Assembly: GCA_963738625.1 (NCBI GenBank)
Contig: CAVTXH010000002.1
Span: forward strand, 868,001-932,000
Direction of reading: 5' to 3'
Source of the DNA: UBA7672 sp963738625
Lineage (GTDB): Bacteria; Pseudomonadota; Alphaproteobacteria; Caulobacterales; Hyphomonadaceae
Length of the DNA stretch: 64,000 nt
Shown here: one piece after another, positions 36,778-45,476 of the stretch
How the letters are laid out: each line of letters starts with the position of its first letter
Position numbering within the stretch: the stretch's first letter is position 1
The notes under the pieces: generated by a model
The model's input: the letters and a program-made list of their open reading frames with translations, nothing else
What the model was told of the DNA's origin: nothing
Databases searched by the model: none
Translations under genes and position numbers: made by a program

Positions 36778-39180
36778 GTGTCTGCGATGAACCAACGGCA
36801 GCCTGATACCGCCGCCAGCCTTTTGGCGGACTACCAGCCGCTGCCGGGCGTGTCGGACGAGCTTGTCGATTCGACGGGCAACCTGCGGCCGGTCTGGCGC
36901 AGCTTCATCATCGGCCTCGCGAATGTGGCGCCGGAGGAGTTGAACCGCCGGTTCGAGCAGGGCGACCAGTACCTGCGGGATGCCGGCGTGTTCTTCCGCC
37001 AGTATGGCGAGAAGGATGCGACCGACCGGGCCTGGCCGCTCGCGCATATTCCGGTGCTGATCCACGACAGCGAATGGGCCTCCATTTCCGACGGTCTGAT
37101 CCAGCGCGCCGACCTGCTCGAAAGCGTATGCGCCGACCTCTATGGCGAAGCGCGGCTGGTGAAGGAGGGGCACCTGCCCGCCTCGCTGATCGCGATGAGC
37201 CCGGAATGGCTGCGGCCGATGGTCGGCGTGAGGCCGCGCTCGGGGCACTTCCTCAACTTCATCGCGTTCGAGATCGGCCGCGGGCCGGATGGGCAATGGT
37301 GGGTGCTCGGCGATCGCGTGCAGGCGCCATCGGGCGCGGGCTTCGCGCTGGAGAACCGCGTAGCGACGGCGCGGGTTTTTCCCGATCTTTATGCGAATTC
37401 CAACGTGCATCGACTCGCCGGCTTCTTCCGCGCCTTCCGCGATGCGCTGAATGACCTGCGTGGCGACTCCGAAAGTCGCGTCGGCATCCTGACGCCGGGC
37501 CGGCTCAACGACACCTATTTCGAGCACGCCTATATCGCCCGCTATCTCGGTTTCATGCTGCTGGAGGGCGAGGACCTCACCGTCGAGAACGGGCAGGTGA
37601 TGGTGCGCACGATCGCCGGCCTGTCGCCCGTCAGCGTGCTGTGGCGGCGGATCGATGCGAGCTACGCCGATCCGCTGGAGTTGAATGAAACGTCGCGCCT
37701 CGGCACACCGGGCCTTGTCGAGGCGATCCGACGGGGCAAGCTTGCGATGGTCAACGCGCTAGGCTCAGGCATTCTGGAGACTCGCGCCCTGCTCGCCTTC
37801 CTGCCGCGCATCTGCCAGGCGCTGATGCAGGAGCCGCTGAAGATGCCCAACATCGCCACCTGGTGGTGCGGACAGGAGTCCGAGCGGGCGCACGTGCAGG
37901 CGAATGCGCACCGAATGATGATCGGCTCTGCTTTCTCAACGCGTATGCCGTTCGACCCTGAAGGCTCGACCGTGCTGGGCGCAAACCTGCAGAGCGGCCC
38001 GGGAGGCATTGCCGACACGCTGCTCGATGCCGAGGCGCGGCTGCTGGTCGGGCAGGAAGCGGTGACGCTGTCCACCACGCCTGCCTATGCGGACGGAAAA
38101 CTCGCGCCGCGGCCGATGAGCCTCCGCGTCTTCCTTGCCCGCACCTCGCGCGGCTGGCGCGTGATGCCGGGCGGCTATGGCCGCATCGGCCGCACGCAGG
38201 ATGCGGCCGCCATCGCCCTGCAGCGCGGCGGATCGGTGTCGGACGTTTGGGTCGTCAGCGACAAGCCCGTTCGCAGCGAGACAATGCTGCCCTCGCCGGC
38301 CTTGCCTTATGTGCGTGCGCAGCTCGGCGTGTTGCCGAGCCGGGCAGCCGACAACCTCTTCTGGATGGGCCGCTATGTGGAGCGAGCGGAGGGACTGATC
38401 CGTCTGCTGCGCGCGATGAGCATCCGCCTTGCGGAATCAGGGCGCGCAGACACCGACCTCCTCAACTATGCACGGGAGTTTCCGGGCTTCGCCGGCGCGG
38501 ACTGGGCTTCCGGCGTTCCGCAGGACCTGTTCGAGGCCATCGCCTCGGCCACCACCAGCGCCACCGTCGTTCGCGACCGCTTCTCGGTCGATGGCTGGGC
38601 GGCGCTCAACGAGCTTTCGGTAAGCGCCAAGCAGAATCTCGCCGGGATCGAGCCGGGCAGCCCCTCTGCGCGGGCGTTCGGAACGCTGCTGCGCCAGATT
38701 ACCGGCTTCTCCGGCCTCGTGCACGACAACATGTACCGCTTCGCCGGCTGGCGGTTCCTGTCCATCGGCCGCTCGCTGGAGCGCGCCAGCGCGATGGCGC
38801 AGCTGTTGTCGTGGTTCGCAGCGCCGGACGCGCCCGAAGGAGCGCTCGACCTCGTCGTCGAAGTGGGCGACAGCGTACTGTCGCATCGCCGCCTCTATGC
38901 CGTCGCGACGACGCGGCCCACCGTCATCGATCTTCTGGCGTGCGACGCCAACAACCCGCGCTCGATCCACTATCATCTGGCCGAAATCGACAGCCAGGTC
39001 GGCTTTCTTCCCGGCGCCAAGGAGGGCAAGCAGCTCTCGACGCTGTCCAGCGCGACGCTGAAAATGCATGCCGACCTCGCGGTGAAGAAGCCGGAACAGC
39101 TGGACTCGAACGCGCTGCTGCAGATCAGGTCGGAGCTCGGCGGGCTCTCTGACCTTCTCACTTCAACCTATCTGCGCTGA
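36778..39180 (+). CDS. circularly permuted ATP-grasp plus alpha-E domain fusion
   Basis: 800 aa starting at GTG 36778 (ATG at 36787 is in frame). Residues ~1-510 are a circularly permuted type 2 ATP-grasp domain (GDQYLRDAGVFFRQYGEKD; VGILTPGRLNDTYFEHAYIARYLGFMLLEGEDL; FLPRICQALMQEPLKMPNIATWWCG), and ~517-795 an alpha-E domain (VLPSRAADNLFWMGRYVERAE; YRFAGWRFLSIGRSLERASAM). In many bacteria these are separate genes; here they are fused. ATP-grasp enzymes couple a carboxylate to an amine through acyl phosphate. Works with the flanking transglutaminases; substrate unknown. Confidence 0.92.
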   Translation: MSAMNQRQPDTAASLLADYQPLPGVSDELVDSTGNLRPVWRSFIIGLANVAPEELNRRFEQGDQYLRDAGVFFRQYGEKDATDRAWPLAHIPVLIHDSEWASISDGLIQRADLLESVCADLYGEARLVKEGHLPASLIAMSPEWLRPMVGVRPRSGHFLNFIAFEIGRGPDGQWWVLGDRVQAPSGAGFALENRVATARVFPDLYANSNVHRLAGFFRAFRDALNDLRGDSESRVGILTPGRLNDTYFEHAYIARYLGFMLLEGEDLTVENGQVMVRTIAGLSPVSVLWRRIDASYADPLELNETSRLGTPGLVEAIRRGKLAMVNALGSGILETRALLAFLPRICQALMQEPLKMPNIATWWCGQESERAHVQANAHRMMIGSAFSTRMPFDPEGSTVLGANLQSGPGGIADTLLDAEARLLVGQEAVTLSTTPAYADGKLAPRPMSLRVFLARTSRGWRVMPGGYGRIGRTQDAAAIALQRGGSVSDVWVVSDKPVRSETMLPSPALPYVRAQLGVLPSRAADNLFWMGRYVERAEGLIRLLRAMSIRLAESGRADTDLLNYAREFPGFAGADWASGVPQDLFEAIASATTSATVVRDRFSVDGWAALNELSVSAKQNLAGIEPGSPSARAFGTLLRQITGFSGLVHDNMYRFAGWRFLSIGRSLERASAMAQLLSWFAAPDAPEGALDLVVEVGDSVLSHRRLYAVATTRPTVIDLLACDANNPRSIHYHLAEIDSQVGFLPGAKEGKQLSTLSSATLKMHADLAVKKPEQLDSNALLQIRSELGGLSDLLTSTYLR

Positions 39181-39182
39181 AC

Positions 39183-40061
39183 ATGCTGTACGATGTCGGC
39201 CTCCGCATCGCCTACACCTACGCTAGCCCCGCCGTGGGCAGCCGGCATGTGCTGTACATGACGCCTGCCGACTTGCCCGGCCGCCAGCGCGCCATCACGT
39301 CGCTGCTGGAAATCACGCCGCCGCCAGATGAGCGGATCGCACGATCGGACTTTTTCAACAACACGCTCGTGGAGGCCGTCTTTCGCGCGCCCCATGCGGA
39401 GATCGTGTTCCGCCTGCGATCCCGCGTCGAGCGCCTGCCAGATACGCGAGCGAATGATACATCGCCGCTGCTGGCCGATCTCGCCCGCGAGATCGCAGCG
39501 AACCGCTCGCTGGCGGCGGATGCCCCGCACCATTTCATCGCGGATTCGCCACGCGTTCGAGCGCTTCCGGAATTCGGCGCCTACGCGCGCAACAGCATTG
39601 CGCCGGACATGACCGTGCTGCGCATCCTCGAAGTTGTCGGCCAGGCGATCAACCGCGACATGACTTTCGATCCGGACGCCACCGATGTGAACACGCCGCC
39701 GGAAGAGGCCTTCGCGCGGCGCCATGGCGTCTGCCAGGACTTTACTCACATCATGATCGGATGCCTGCGCGCTATCGGCGTGCCGGCCGGCTATGTCAGC
39801 GGCTTCCTGCGCACCAGTCCGCCACCGGGACAGCCGCGCCTCGAAGGCGCCGACGCCATGCATGCCTGGGTGCGGGCATGGTGCGGTGAGCAGACCGGGT
39901 GGATCGAGTATGATCCCACCAACGGCATATTCGTCGGCGTAGACCACATCGTGGTGGCGCATGGCCGCGACTATGGCGATGTCGCGCCCGTCCGCGGCGT
40001 CGTGCGCACGGCGGGCGCGCAGGACAGCACGCAGGCGGTGGATGTCGTTCCGCTGGCCTGA
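39183..40061 (+). CDS. transglutaminase-like cysteine protein, end of the ATP-grasp operon
   Basis: 292 aa; begins two bases after the ATP-grasp stop. Catalytic triad C184 (HGVCQDFTHI), H227 (DAMHAWVRAW) and D244 (IEYDPTNG). An N-terminal domain (VGLRIAYTYASPAVGSRHVLYMTP) is typical of the bacterial transglutaminase N domain. The predicted reaction is amide hydrolysis or transfer, perhaps reversing or maturing the product of the ligases upstream. Soluble, no signal peptide. The gene abuts the convergent uraH gene with no gap. Confidence 0.9.
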   Translation: MLYDVGLRIAYTYASPAVGSRHVLYMTPADLPGRQRAITSLLEITPPPDERIARSDFFNNTLVEAVFRAPHAEIVFRLRSRVERLPDTRANDTSPLLADLAREIAANRSLAADAPHHFIADSPRVRALPEFGAYARNSIAPDMTVLRILEVVGQAINRDMTFDPDATDVNTPPEEAFARRHGVCQDFTHIMIGCLRAIGVPAGYVSGFLRTSPPPGQPRLEGADAMHAWVRAWCGEQTGWIEYDPTNGIFVGVDHIVVAHGRDYGDVAPVRGVVRTAGAQDSTQAVDVVPLA

Positions 40062-40421
40062 TCAGCTGCCGCGGTAGGTGCTGTAGGCCCAGGGCGAGAC
40101 CAGCAACGGCACATGATAGTGGCCGTTGGCGTCGGCGATGCCGAAGGCGATCTCGACAACATCGAGAAATGGCGGGTCGGCGGTCTCGATGCGCCTGGCG
40201 CGGAAGTAGTCGCCGACGGAAAACGCCAGGACATATTTCCCGGGCGCCATGGCGCCGCCCTCAAGTAGCGGAGCATCGCAGCGGCCGTCGGCGTTGGTCT
40301 GCGCCTCGCGGATCGCCTCGCGGATCGCCTCGCGCGCGCCGGCCTTCAGCAAGCACACGCGCATCCCGGCGGCGGGAATGCCTGCGGCGGTGTCCAGCAC
40401 GTGTGTGGTCAGTTTTCCCAA
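40062..40421 (-). CDS. uraH: 5-hydroxyisourate hydrolase
   Basis: 119 aa. Starts at TTG 40421 (GAGAGG upstream), giving LTTHVLDTAAGIPAAGM at the N-terminus and the family-specific HYHVPLLVSPWAYSTYRGS at the C-terminus, with the terminal YRGS tetrapeptide. Hydrolyses 5-hydroxyisourate to OHCU in urate breakdown. An expansion AREAIREAIREAQ, encoded by a 12-bp tandem repeat, sits in a surface region where other members have a variable loop. Divergent from allantoate amidohydrolase, and part of the urate cluster. Confidence 0.93.
   Translation of the reverse strand: MGKLTTHVLDTAAGIPAAGMRVCLLKAGAREAIREAIREAQTNADGRCDAPLLEGGAMAPGKYVLAFSVGDYFRARRIETADPPFLDVVEIAFGIADANGHYHVPLLVSPWAYSTYRGS
40303..40334. 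repeat. 12-bp tandem repeat inside uraH
   Basis: GCCTCGCGGATC, two full copies (40303-40314, 40315-40326) and a partial third copy. It is in frame and encodes REAI units, so copy-number changes would keep the frame. Confidence 0.85.
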
Positions 40422-40635
40422 GCCAGCCTCTCGCTCGATTTGAGAGCATGATGACCGGCTCCACGGCAAACGCCAACTGGCAGTCTTGCGTTTTGCCTGG
40501 CGCCCCCCGGGGAATCTCAAAAAATGTCGTCGACGCCGCGCGCGACGCAGGCCATCCTGCGCGCATGGCGGAGGACTGTTCCGATCTGCTAGGCCATGCC
40601 GGCATGATAGCGCGGCGCGCCTATGGAGGCGTCGC

Positions 40636-41889
40636 ATGGGTGTGACGCCCGGACTAGGCGCGCGTGCGGAAGCGCGATGCCGCGAGCTGTCGCGACCGCC
40701 CTACAGCGAAGATGAGAACGCCCTGACGCGCACCTATCTCACGCCGGCTCATCGCGCCGCGATGGACCGTATCGCGGACTGGATGAGAGATGCGGGGATG
40801 CAGGTGCGGGAGGACCAGGCGGCGACGCTGATCGGACGGCTCGAAGGCGGAGCGCCCGGCTTGCCTGCGCTGATGTTTGGCTCGCACATCGACAGCGTTC
40901 GCGACGCCGGCTGCTATGACGGCCCCTTGGGCGTGATGCTCGGGCTTGCCTGCGTCGAGGCTCTTGCGGCGTCGGGGAAGCGCCTGCCCTTTGCAGTTGA
41001 AGTTGTGGCGTTCGGCGACGAGGAAGGTTCGCGCTTTCAGGCGTCGATGAACGCCAGCCGCGCCTTTGCCGGTCGGCTCGGCGAGGTCAAGCTGGACATT
41101 CGGGATCGCGAGGGCGTGACGCTTGCGGACGCGCTGGCCGCATTTGGGCGCGATCCCAGTCGTATGGATGCAGCGGTGCGCGACAGCGACACGGTGCTGG
41201 CGTTCGTCGAACCGCACATCGAACAAGGCCCGGCGCTCGAGGCGGCGGGCGCACCGCTGGGCGTCGTGACGTCGATCGCCGGGCAGTGGCGCCTGAAGGT
41301 GCGTTTCGAGGGGCGCGCGGGGCATGCCGGAACCACGCCGATGCATCTTCGCGCCGACGCGCTGGCGGCCGCCGCGGAAGCCGTTCTGGCGATTGAGCGC
41401 GCTGCGAGCGAGGGCGCCGCCGATCTTGTCGCCACTGTCGGGCAGATTTCAGCAAAGCCGGGCGCACCCAACGTCATCCCGGGGCTCGCGGAAATGACGG
41501 TTGATGTGCGTGCGGGAACCGATGCGGTTCGCGATGAAGGGCTCCGGCAGGTTGAAGCGGCGATAAGCGAGGTAGCGGCGCGGCGCGGCGTGAAAGCGCG
41601 GGTCGAGCGTGTACAGAACCTACCTGCCGCGAAGATGAATGCCGGACTGCAGCGCCTGCTGAAGCGCGCAGCCGAGACAAGCGGCCACACCGCCCCGGAG
41701 CTTGTAAGCGGCGCAGGACACGATGCGATGATCGTCGCCGGACTGGCGCCGACGGCGATGCTGTTCATCCGCTGCGCCGGAGGGGTCAGCCACAATCCGG
41801 CGGAATCGGTTACGCCCGAAGACTGCGAGGCCGCGCTGAGTGTATTGTTGACGTTCATCGATCTGTTGGCGGCGCAGCAACGGAAATGA
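40636..41889 (+). CDS. allC: allantoate amidohydrolase (M20 family)
   Basis: 417 aa. Metal ligands and active-site motifs of the M20/HyuC-AllC family: GSHIDSVRDAGCYDGPLGVM, FGDEEGSRF, EPHIEQGPALE, a lid domain with RAGHAGTTPMHLR, and SGAGHDAMIV near the end. Hydrolyses allantoate to ureidoglycine/ureidoglycolate, CO2 and ammonia; other family members act on N-carbamoyl amino acids, but the cluster settles allantoate as the likely substrate. Start at 40636 is fixed by GGAGGCGTCGC; the frame upstream is non-conserved. ATGA overlap with puuE. Confidence 0.92.
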   Translation: MGVTPGLGARAEARCRELSRPPYSEDENALTRTYLTPAHRAAMDRIADWMRDAGMQVREDQAATLIGRLEGGAPGLPALMFGSHIDSVRDAGCYDGPLGVMLGLACVEALAASGKRLPFAVEVVAFGDEEGSRFQASMNASRAFAGRLGEVKLDIRDREGVTLADALAAFGRDPSRMDAAVRDSDTVLAFVEPHIEQGPALEAAGAPLGVVTSIAGQWRLKVRFEGRAGHAGTTPMHLRADALAAAAEAVLAIERAASEGAADLVATVGQISAKPGAPNVIPGLAEMTVDVRAGTDAVRDEGLRQVEAAISEVAARRGVKARVERVQNLPAAKMNAGLQRLLKRAAETSGHTAPELVSGAGHDAMIVAGLAPTAMLFIRCAGGVSHNPAESVTPEDCEAALSVLLTFIDLLAAQQRK

Positions 41890-42791
41890 ACGACCTGCCG
41901 CGGGACCTGATCGGATATGGACGCAATCCGCCACACGCAAACTGGCCTGGCGGCGCGAAGATCGCCGTGCAGCTCGTGGTCAACTACGAGGAAGGCGGCG
42001 AGAACTCGGTCTTGTACGGCGATAAGGGGTCGGAAGCGTTCCTGTCCGAAATGGTTGGCGCGCAGAGCCAGCAAGGCGCCCGCGCCATGGCGATGGAGTC
42101 GCTTTACGAGTATGGATCACGGGCGGGATTCTGGCGGCTGCATCGCCTGTTCGAAGAGTTTGGAATGCCGGTCACCGTGTTTGGCGTCGCCAGCGCGATG
42201 GAGAAGAATCCGGAAGCTGTCGCCGCGATGCTGGAGGCGAAGTGGGAAGTCGCCACGCACGGCTATCGCTGGATCGACTATCAGCGCGTTCCCGAGGAGA
42301 CCGAACGTGAGCATATCGCGAAGGCGGTCGAAGTTCATAAGAAGCTGACCGGCGAACGCCCGCTCGGCTGGTATCAAGGCCGGACCAGTCCGAACACGGC
42401 GCGGCTGGTGGCCGAAGAAGGCGGCTTTGTCTACGACGCAGACTCCTACGCCGACGACCTTCCCTACTACGATGCCCGGCACGGGAAGCCGCAGCTTATT
42501 GTGCCCTATACGCTCGACGCCAACGACATGAAGTTCGTGGCGCTGAACGGATTCCAGACCGGCAAGCAGTTCGCGGACTATCTGATCGACGCCTTCGATG
42601 CGCTTTATGCCGAGGGCGAGGTGGCCCCGAAGATGATGTCGGTCGGCTTGCACTGCCGGATCGTCGCAAAGCCGGGCCGAATTCCCGGCCTGCGCCGCTT
42701 CCTTGAGCACATTGCAGCCCGCGACCGGGTCTGGATCGCCCGGCGCATCGACATCGCCCGCCACTGGCTCGCCCACCACCCATACCGGTAG
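41886..42791 (+). CDS. puuE: allantoinase PuuE (polysaccharide-deacetylase fold)
   Basis: 301 aa. The start DLIGYGRNPPHANWPGGAKIAVQLVVNYEEGGEN and the later GWYQGRTSPNTARL are hallmarks of the metal-independent PuuE allantoinase, which is related to NodB deacetylases and unrelated to amidohydrolase-type AllB. VATHGYRWIDY carries the remnant of the metal-site His. Converts allantoin to allantoate. ATG is in the stop of the amidohydrolase gene. Confidence 0.93.
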   Translation: MNDLPRDLIGYGRNPPHANWPGGAKIAVQLVVNYEEGGENSVLYGDKGSEAFLSEMVGAQSQQGARAMAMESLYEYGSRAGFWRLHRLFEEFGMPVTVFGVASAMEKNPEAVAAMLEAKWEVATHGYRWIDYQRVPEETEREHIAKAVEVHKKLTGERPLGWYQGRTSPNTARLVAEEGGFVYDADSYADDLPYYDARHGKPQLIVPYTLDANDMKFVALNGFQTGKQFADYLIDAFDALYAEGEVAPKMMSVGLHCRIVAKPGRIPGLRRFLEHIAARDRVWIARRIDIARHWLAHHPYR

Positions 42792-42808
42792 CTGCATTTC
42801 CGGTCATG

Positions 42809-42836
42809 GCGCCAGTCCGCCCGAGCAGGCTGGCGC
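42809..42836. repeat. intergenic inverted repeat between puuE and uraD
   Basis: GCGCCAG / CTGGCGC, a perfect 7-bp stem with a 14-base loop that includes CC/GG for possible further pairing, and no U tract. It may fold in the mRNA between the two coding regions; function unknown. Confidence 0.4.
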
Positions 42837-42890
42837 GTCGTCGCGGCGCATGTTTCCATCATCGGAACAACATCCTGACACCGCGGCTGC

Positions 42891-43421
42891 ATGACCAACA
42901 CCGCCATAGCCAAGATCAATACGCTGGATCGCAGCGCGTTCGTCGAGCTTCTCGGCGGGCTGTATGAGCACTCGCCATGGGCCGCCGACAAAGCGTTTGC
43001 GGGCAAGCCGTTTACGAACGAGACCGAACTCGCCGGTGCGCTGGCGGCGGCCGTGGATGCAGCGCCTGAAGCGGAGCGTGTCGCCCTGGTGCGCGCCCAC
43101 CCTGAACTTGCCGGCGAAAAGCTCGGAGCCCGCGCACTCACCGACAGCTCGATGGCGGAACAGGCCGGCATCGGGCTCGATCGCCTCAGCCCGGCGGAAA
43201 TCGCTGACTGGCGCCGGCTCAATGCCGCCTATAGCGAACGGTTCGGCTTTCCGTTCGTGATTTGCGTCAGACTTCACGCCAAAGCGGAGATCCTAGCGGC
43301 GCTGCATCTCCGCATTCAGCGAACGCCTGACGAGGAAATCACCGAGGCTGTGACGCAAATCCACGACATTGCCCGCCTGCGTCTCGTCGATTTGCTTGCA
43401 AAACTGGAGGACCGGTCTTGA
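42891..43421 (+). CDS. uraD: OHCU decarboxylase
   Basis: 176 aa. RAHPELAGEKLGARALTDSSMAEQAGIGLDRL and NAAYSERFGFPFVICVR are the family motifs, with the catalytic His in AHPELAG and the Arg of the terminal segment. Decarboxylates 2-oxo-4-hydroxy-4-carboxy-5-ureidoimidazoline to S-allantoin. 99 bases after puuE; its stop overlaps the TTG start of the flavoprotein gene, so the two are coupled. Confidence 0.95.
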   Translation: MTNTAIAKINTLDRSAFVELLGGLYEHSPWAADKAFAGKPFTNETELAGALAAAVDAAPEAERVALVRAHPELAGEKLGARALTDSSMAEQAGIGLDRLSPAEIADWRRLNAAYSERFGFPFVICVRLHAKAEILAALHLRIQRTPDEEITEAVTQIHDIARLRLVDLLAKLEDRS

Positions 43422-44827
43422 ACGCGCCAGGGCTTGCGGCGCTGGAAGCGCAGGTGAGGCGCGAGCTATCCCTGCTTGCCGACCCTAGCGCATCGTGGGT
43501 ACGCCCGCGCACGCACCCTTCCGGGCGGCATGTCTATGACGCGCTGATCATTGGCGGCGGCCAGAGCGGACTTGGCGCTGTGTTCGCCCTGCGCCGCGAA
43601 GGCGTGACAAATGTTTTGGTGCTCGACGAGAACGCCGAAGGCGCCGAAGGGCCGTGGGTTACCTATGCCCGCATGATCACGCTTCGCACGCCGAAGCACC
43701 TGACCGGGGTCGAGACCGGGATTCCCTCGCTTACCTTCCGCGCGTGGCATGAAGCCCAGTTCGGCGAAGCGTCTTGGGAGGCAGTCGACAAGATCCCGCG
43801 CGACCAATGGATGGCATACCTGCGATGGATGCGGCGGACGCTGGACCTTCCTGTTCGAAACGGCGCACGCGTCAGCTCCATCATCCGCGAGCCAGACGGG
43901 TTGTTCCGCGCCGGGCTTGCAGACTGTTCCGACACAGTCCTGGCGCGCAAGGTTGTACTGGCGACGGGCATCCAGGGCGGCGGCGAATGGCATGTGCCGC
44001 CCTTCATCCGTAACGCACTGCCGCGGGAGATGTACGCCCACACAAGCGAGGAGATCGACTACGAGCGGCTTGCCGGCAAGCGCATCGGGATTCTCGGCGC
44101 CGGCGCGTCGGCATTCGACAACGCACAGCACGCGCTTTCAATGGGTGTCGCCGAGGCGCACGTTTTCGTGCGGCGTTCGCAGCTCCCTCGGGTCAACGTC
44201 ATCCGGCACATGGAAAGGTCGGGGCTGACGAAGCGCTATGCGCTTCTGTCGGACGACGAAAAGTACGCGGCGCTCGACCATTTTCTGCGGCTTGCCATGC
44301 CGCCGACCAACGACACGTTTCAGCGCGCCGCGGCTTATCCCGGATTTCGCCTGCATCTCGGCGCCCCTTGGAGGGCTGTAAGCTCCAACGGCTCGCAGGC
44401 CGTGGTCACTACCCCGAAGGGCGATCACGTCTTCGATTTCCTTGTCGTATCGACCGGCATTCTCAACGATCTTTGTCTCAGGCCTGAGCTGAGAGTTTTC
44501 GCGCCGGACATAGCGACCTGGCGAAATCGCCCAGCGCCGCGGGTTCAGCGCAACGCTGACATAGATGCAATGCCGTATCTGGGTCCGGGATTCGAGGTCA
44601 CGGGTCTGACGGAAGGCGGCCAAGCACGCCTGCATGGCCTGTTCATCTTCAACTATTCGGCGCTGGCGAGCCTGGGCCTGTCGGCCTCCGCCCTGTCCGG
44701 TATCCGCTACGCGCTTCCTCGACTCACTGAAGGCATCGCCACCCAACTCTTCCTCGATGACCGCGCAGCAATCCTGGCGGACTACTTTGCTTACACCGAG
44801 GAAGAATTTACGGGCGACCAGGTTTAG
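43418..44827 (+). CDS. hpyO: FAD/NAD(P)-dependent oxidoreductase, probable urate hydroxylase (HpyO-like)
   Basis: 469 aa starting at TTG (GGAGGACCGG upstream). First Rossmann motif LIIGGGQSGLGAVFAL (~43-58) for FAD, second GILGAGASAFDNA (~225-237) for NAD(P). The segment ENAEGAEGPWVTYARMITLRTPKHL and the overall build fit the flavin-monooxygenase group that includes HpyO of Xanthomonas. The cluster lacks any other urate oxidase (uricase, PuuD, HpxO), and coupling to uraD makes this the likely enzyme oxidising urate to 5-hydroxyisourate. The activity is inferred from context and from memory of the HpyO family. Confidence 0.72.
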   Translation: MNAPGLAALEAQVRRELSLLADPSASWVRPRTHPSGRHVYDALIIGGGQSGLGAVFALRREGVTNVLVLDENAEGAEGPWVTYARMITLRTPKHLTGVETGIPSLTFRAWHEAQFGEASWEAVDKIPRDQWMAYLRWMRRTLDLPVRNGARVSSIIREPDGLFRAGLADCSDTVLARKVVLATGIQGGGEWHVPPFIRNALPREMYAHTSEEIDYERLAGKRIGILGAGASAFDNAQHALSMGVAEAHVFVRRSQLPRVNVIRHMERSGLTKRYALLSDDEKYAALDHFLRLAMPPTNDTFQRAAAYPGFRLHLGAPWRAVSSNGSQAVVTTPKGDHVFDFLVVSTGILNDLCLRPELRVFAPDIATWRNRPAPRVQRNADIDAMPYLGPGFEVTGLTEGGQARLHGLFIFNYSALASLGLSASALSGIRYALPRLTEGIATQLFLDDRAAILADYFAYTEEEFTGDQV

Positions 44828-44839
44828 TTACCGACGCCG

Positions 44840-45307
44840 TTACCTCAGGAATTCGATGTCGGCGCCGTTGCGGCCGCGAAGGTCGCAGGCCGTATTGACG
44901 TAGTGGTAGCCGCGGCGGTCGTGGAGGCGGATGCGGCCGCGGAGTTCCCAGCCATAGCGGCCGTATTCGAGGCGGGGGCGCCCGTCATACTGGGCGCTGT
45001 AGAAGTCGCGGCGCCAGGCTTCCTGGATGGCGGCGCGGCTGCATTTCTCCTGGGCGCGCTGGAAGTCGGGCGCGCGGCGGCGGTCGTCATTGTTGCTCCA
45101 GTCGCGGTCCCGGTCCCCGTCGCGGTCGTCGTCCCAATCGCGATCCCGGTTCTGGTCGCGGAACAGCTCGGGGGTCTGCTGCTGGCTGCCGGGCGCGCCG
45201 GCGAGTTCCAGCTCACGGCCCTGCTGGGCGATGGCGGGGGTGGAAACGACGACCGCGGACGCAGCCAATGCTGCGGCGGCGATACCGATAGTCCGGATGT
45301 GCTTCAT
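44840..45307 (-). CDS. exported Asp/Arg-rich protein of unknown function
   Basis: About 155 aa. Signal peptide HIRTIGIAAAALAASAVVVSTPAIA, then a low-complexity charged segment (RDQNRDRDWDDDRDGDRDRD) and a folded C-terminal part with two cysteines (KCSRAAIQEAWRR; NTACDLRG), which may form a disulphide. Start placed at 45307 or the adjacent 45310; a longer frame to 45370 is less likely. Convergent with the flavoprotein gene and not related to urate genes by function. I recognise no family. Periplasmic or secreted is the only safe conclusion. Confidence 0.7.
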   Translation of the reverse strand: MKHIRTIGIAAAALAASAVVVSTPAIAQQGRELELAGAPGSQQQTPELFRDQNRDRDWDDDRDGDRDRDWSNNDDRRRAPDFQRAQEKCSRAAIQEAWRRDFYSAQYDGRPRLEYGRYGWELRGRIRLHDRRGYHYVNTACDLRGRNGADIEFLR

Positions 45308-45389
45308 CATCCGATGACAATGCGGGCCCCAAATGGAATGGAACCTGAACGCGAACGTCAGACTGTTCATGAACGGATGTTCAGCTCGA

Positions 45390-45418
45390 TTGCCACCCGA
45401 AAGGCGGGCTGATACAGA
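45390..45418 (+). promoter_or_regulatory. possible sigma-70-type promoter for the 94-aa protein
   Basis: TTGCCA (45390-45395), 17 bases, TACAGA (45413-45418), about 58 bases before the ATG at 45477. The -35 is close to consensus and the -10 is weaker. Confidence 0.4.
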
Positions 45419-45476
45419 TTAACTCGGGGACAAGTGGTGCTGGCGGTTCCCCTCACCAAAATTCGGGAGGTTAGAC

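Noticed and set aside
45301..45420. EcfG (GGAAC-N16/17-CGTT) general-stress promoter near the exported proteins
   Set aside because: GGAAC occurs at the right place, but no CGTT lies at the required spacing.
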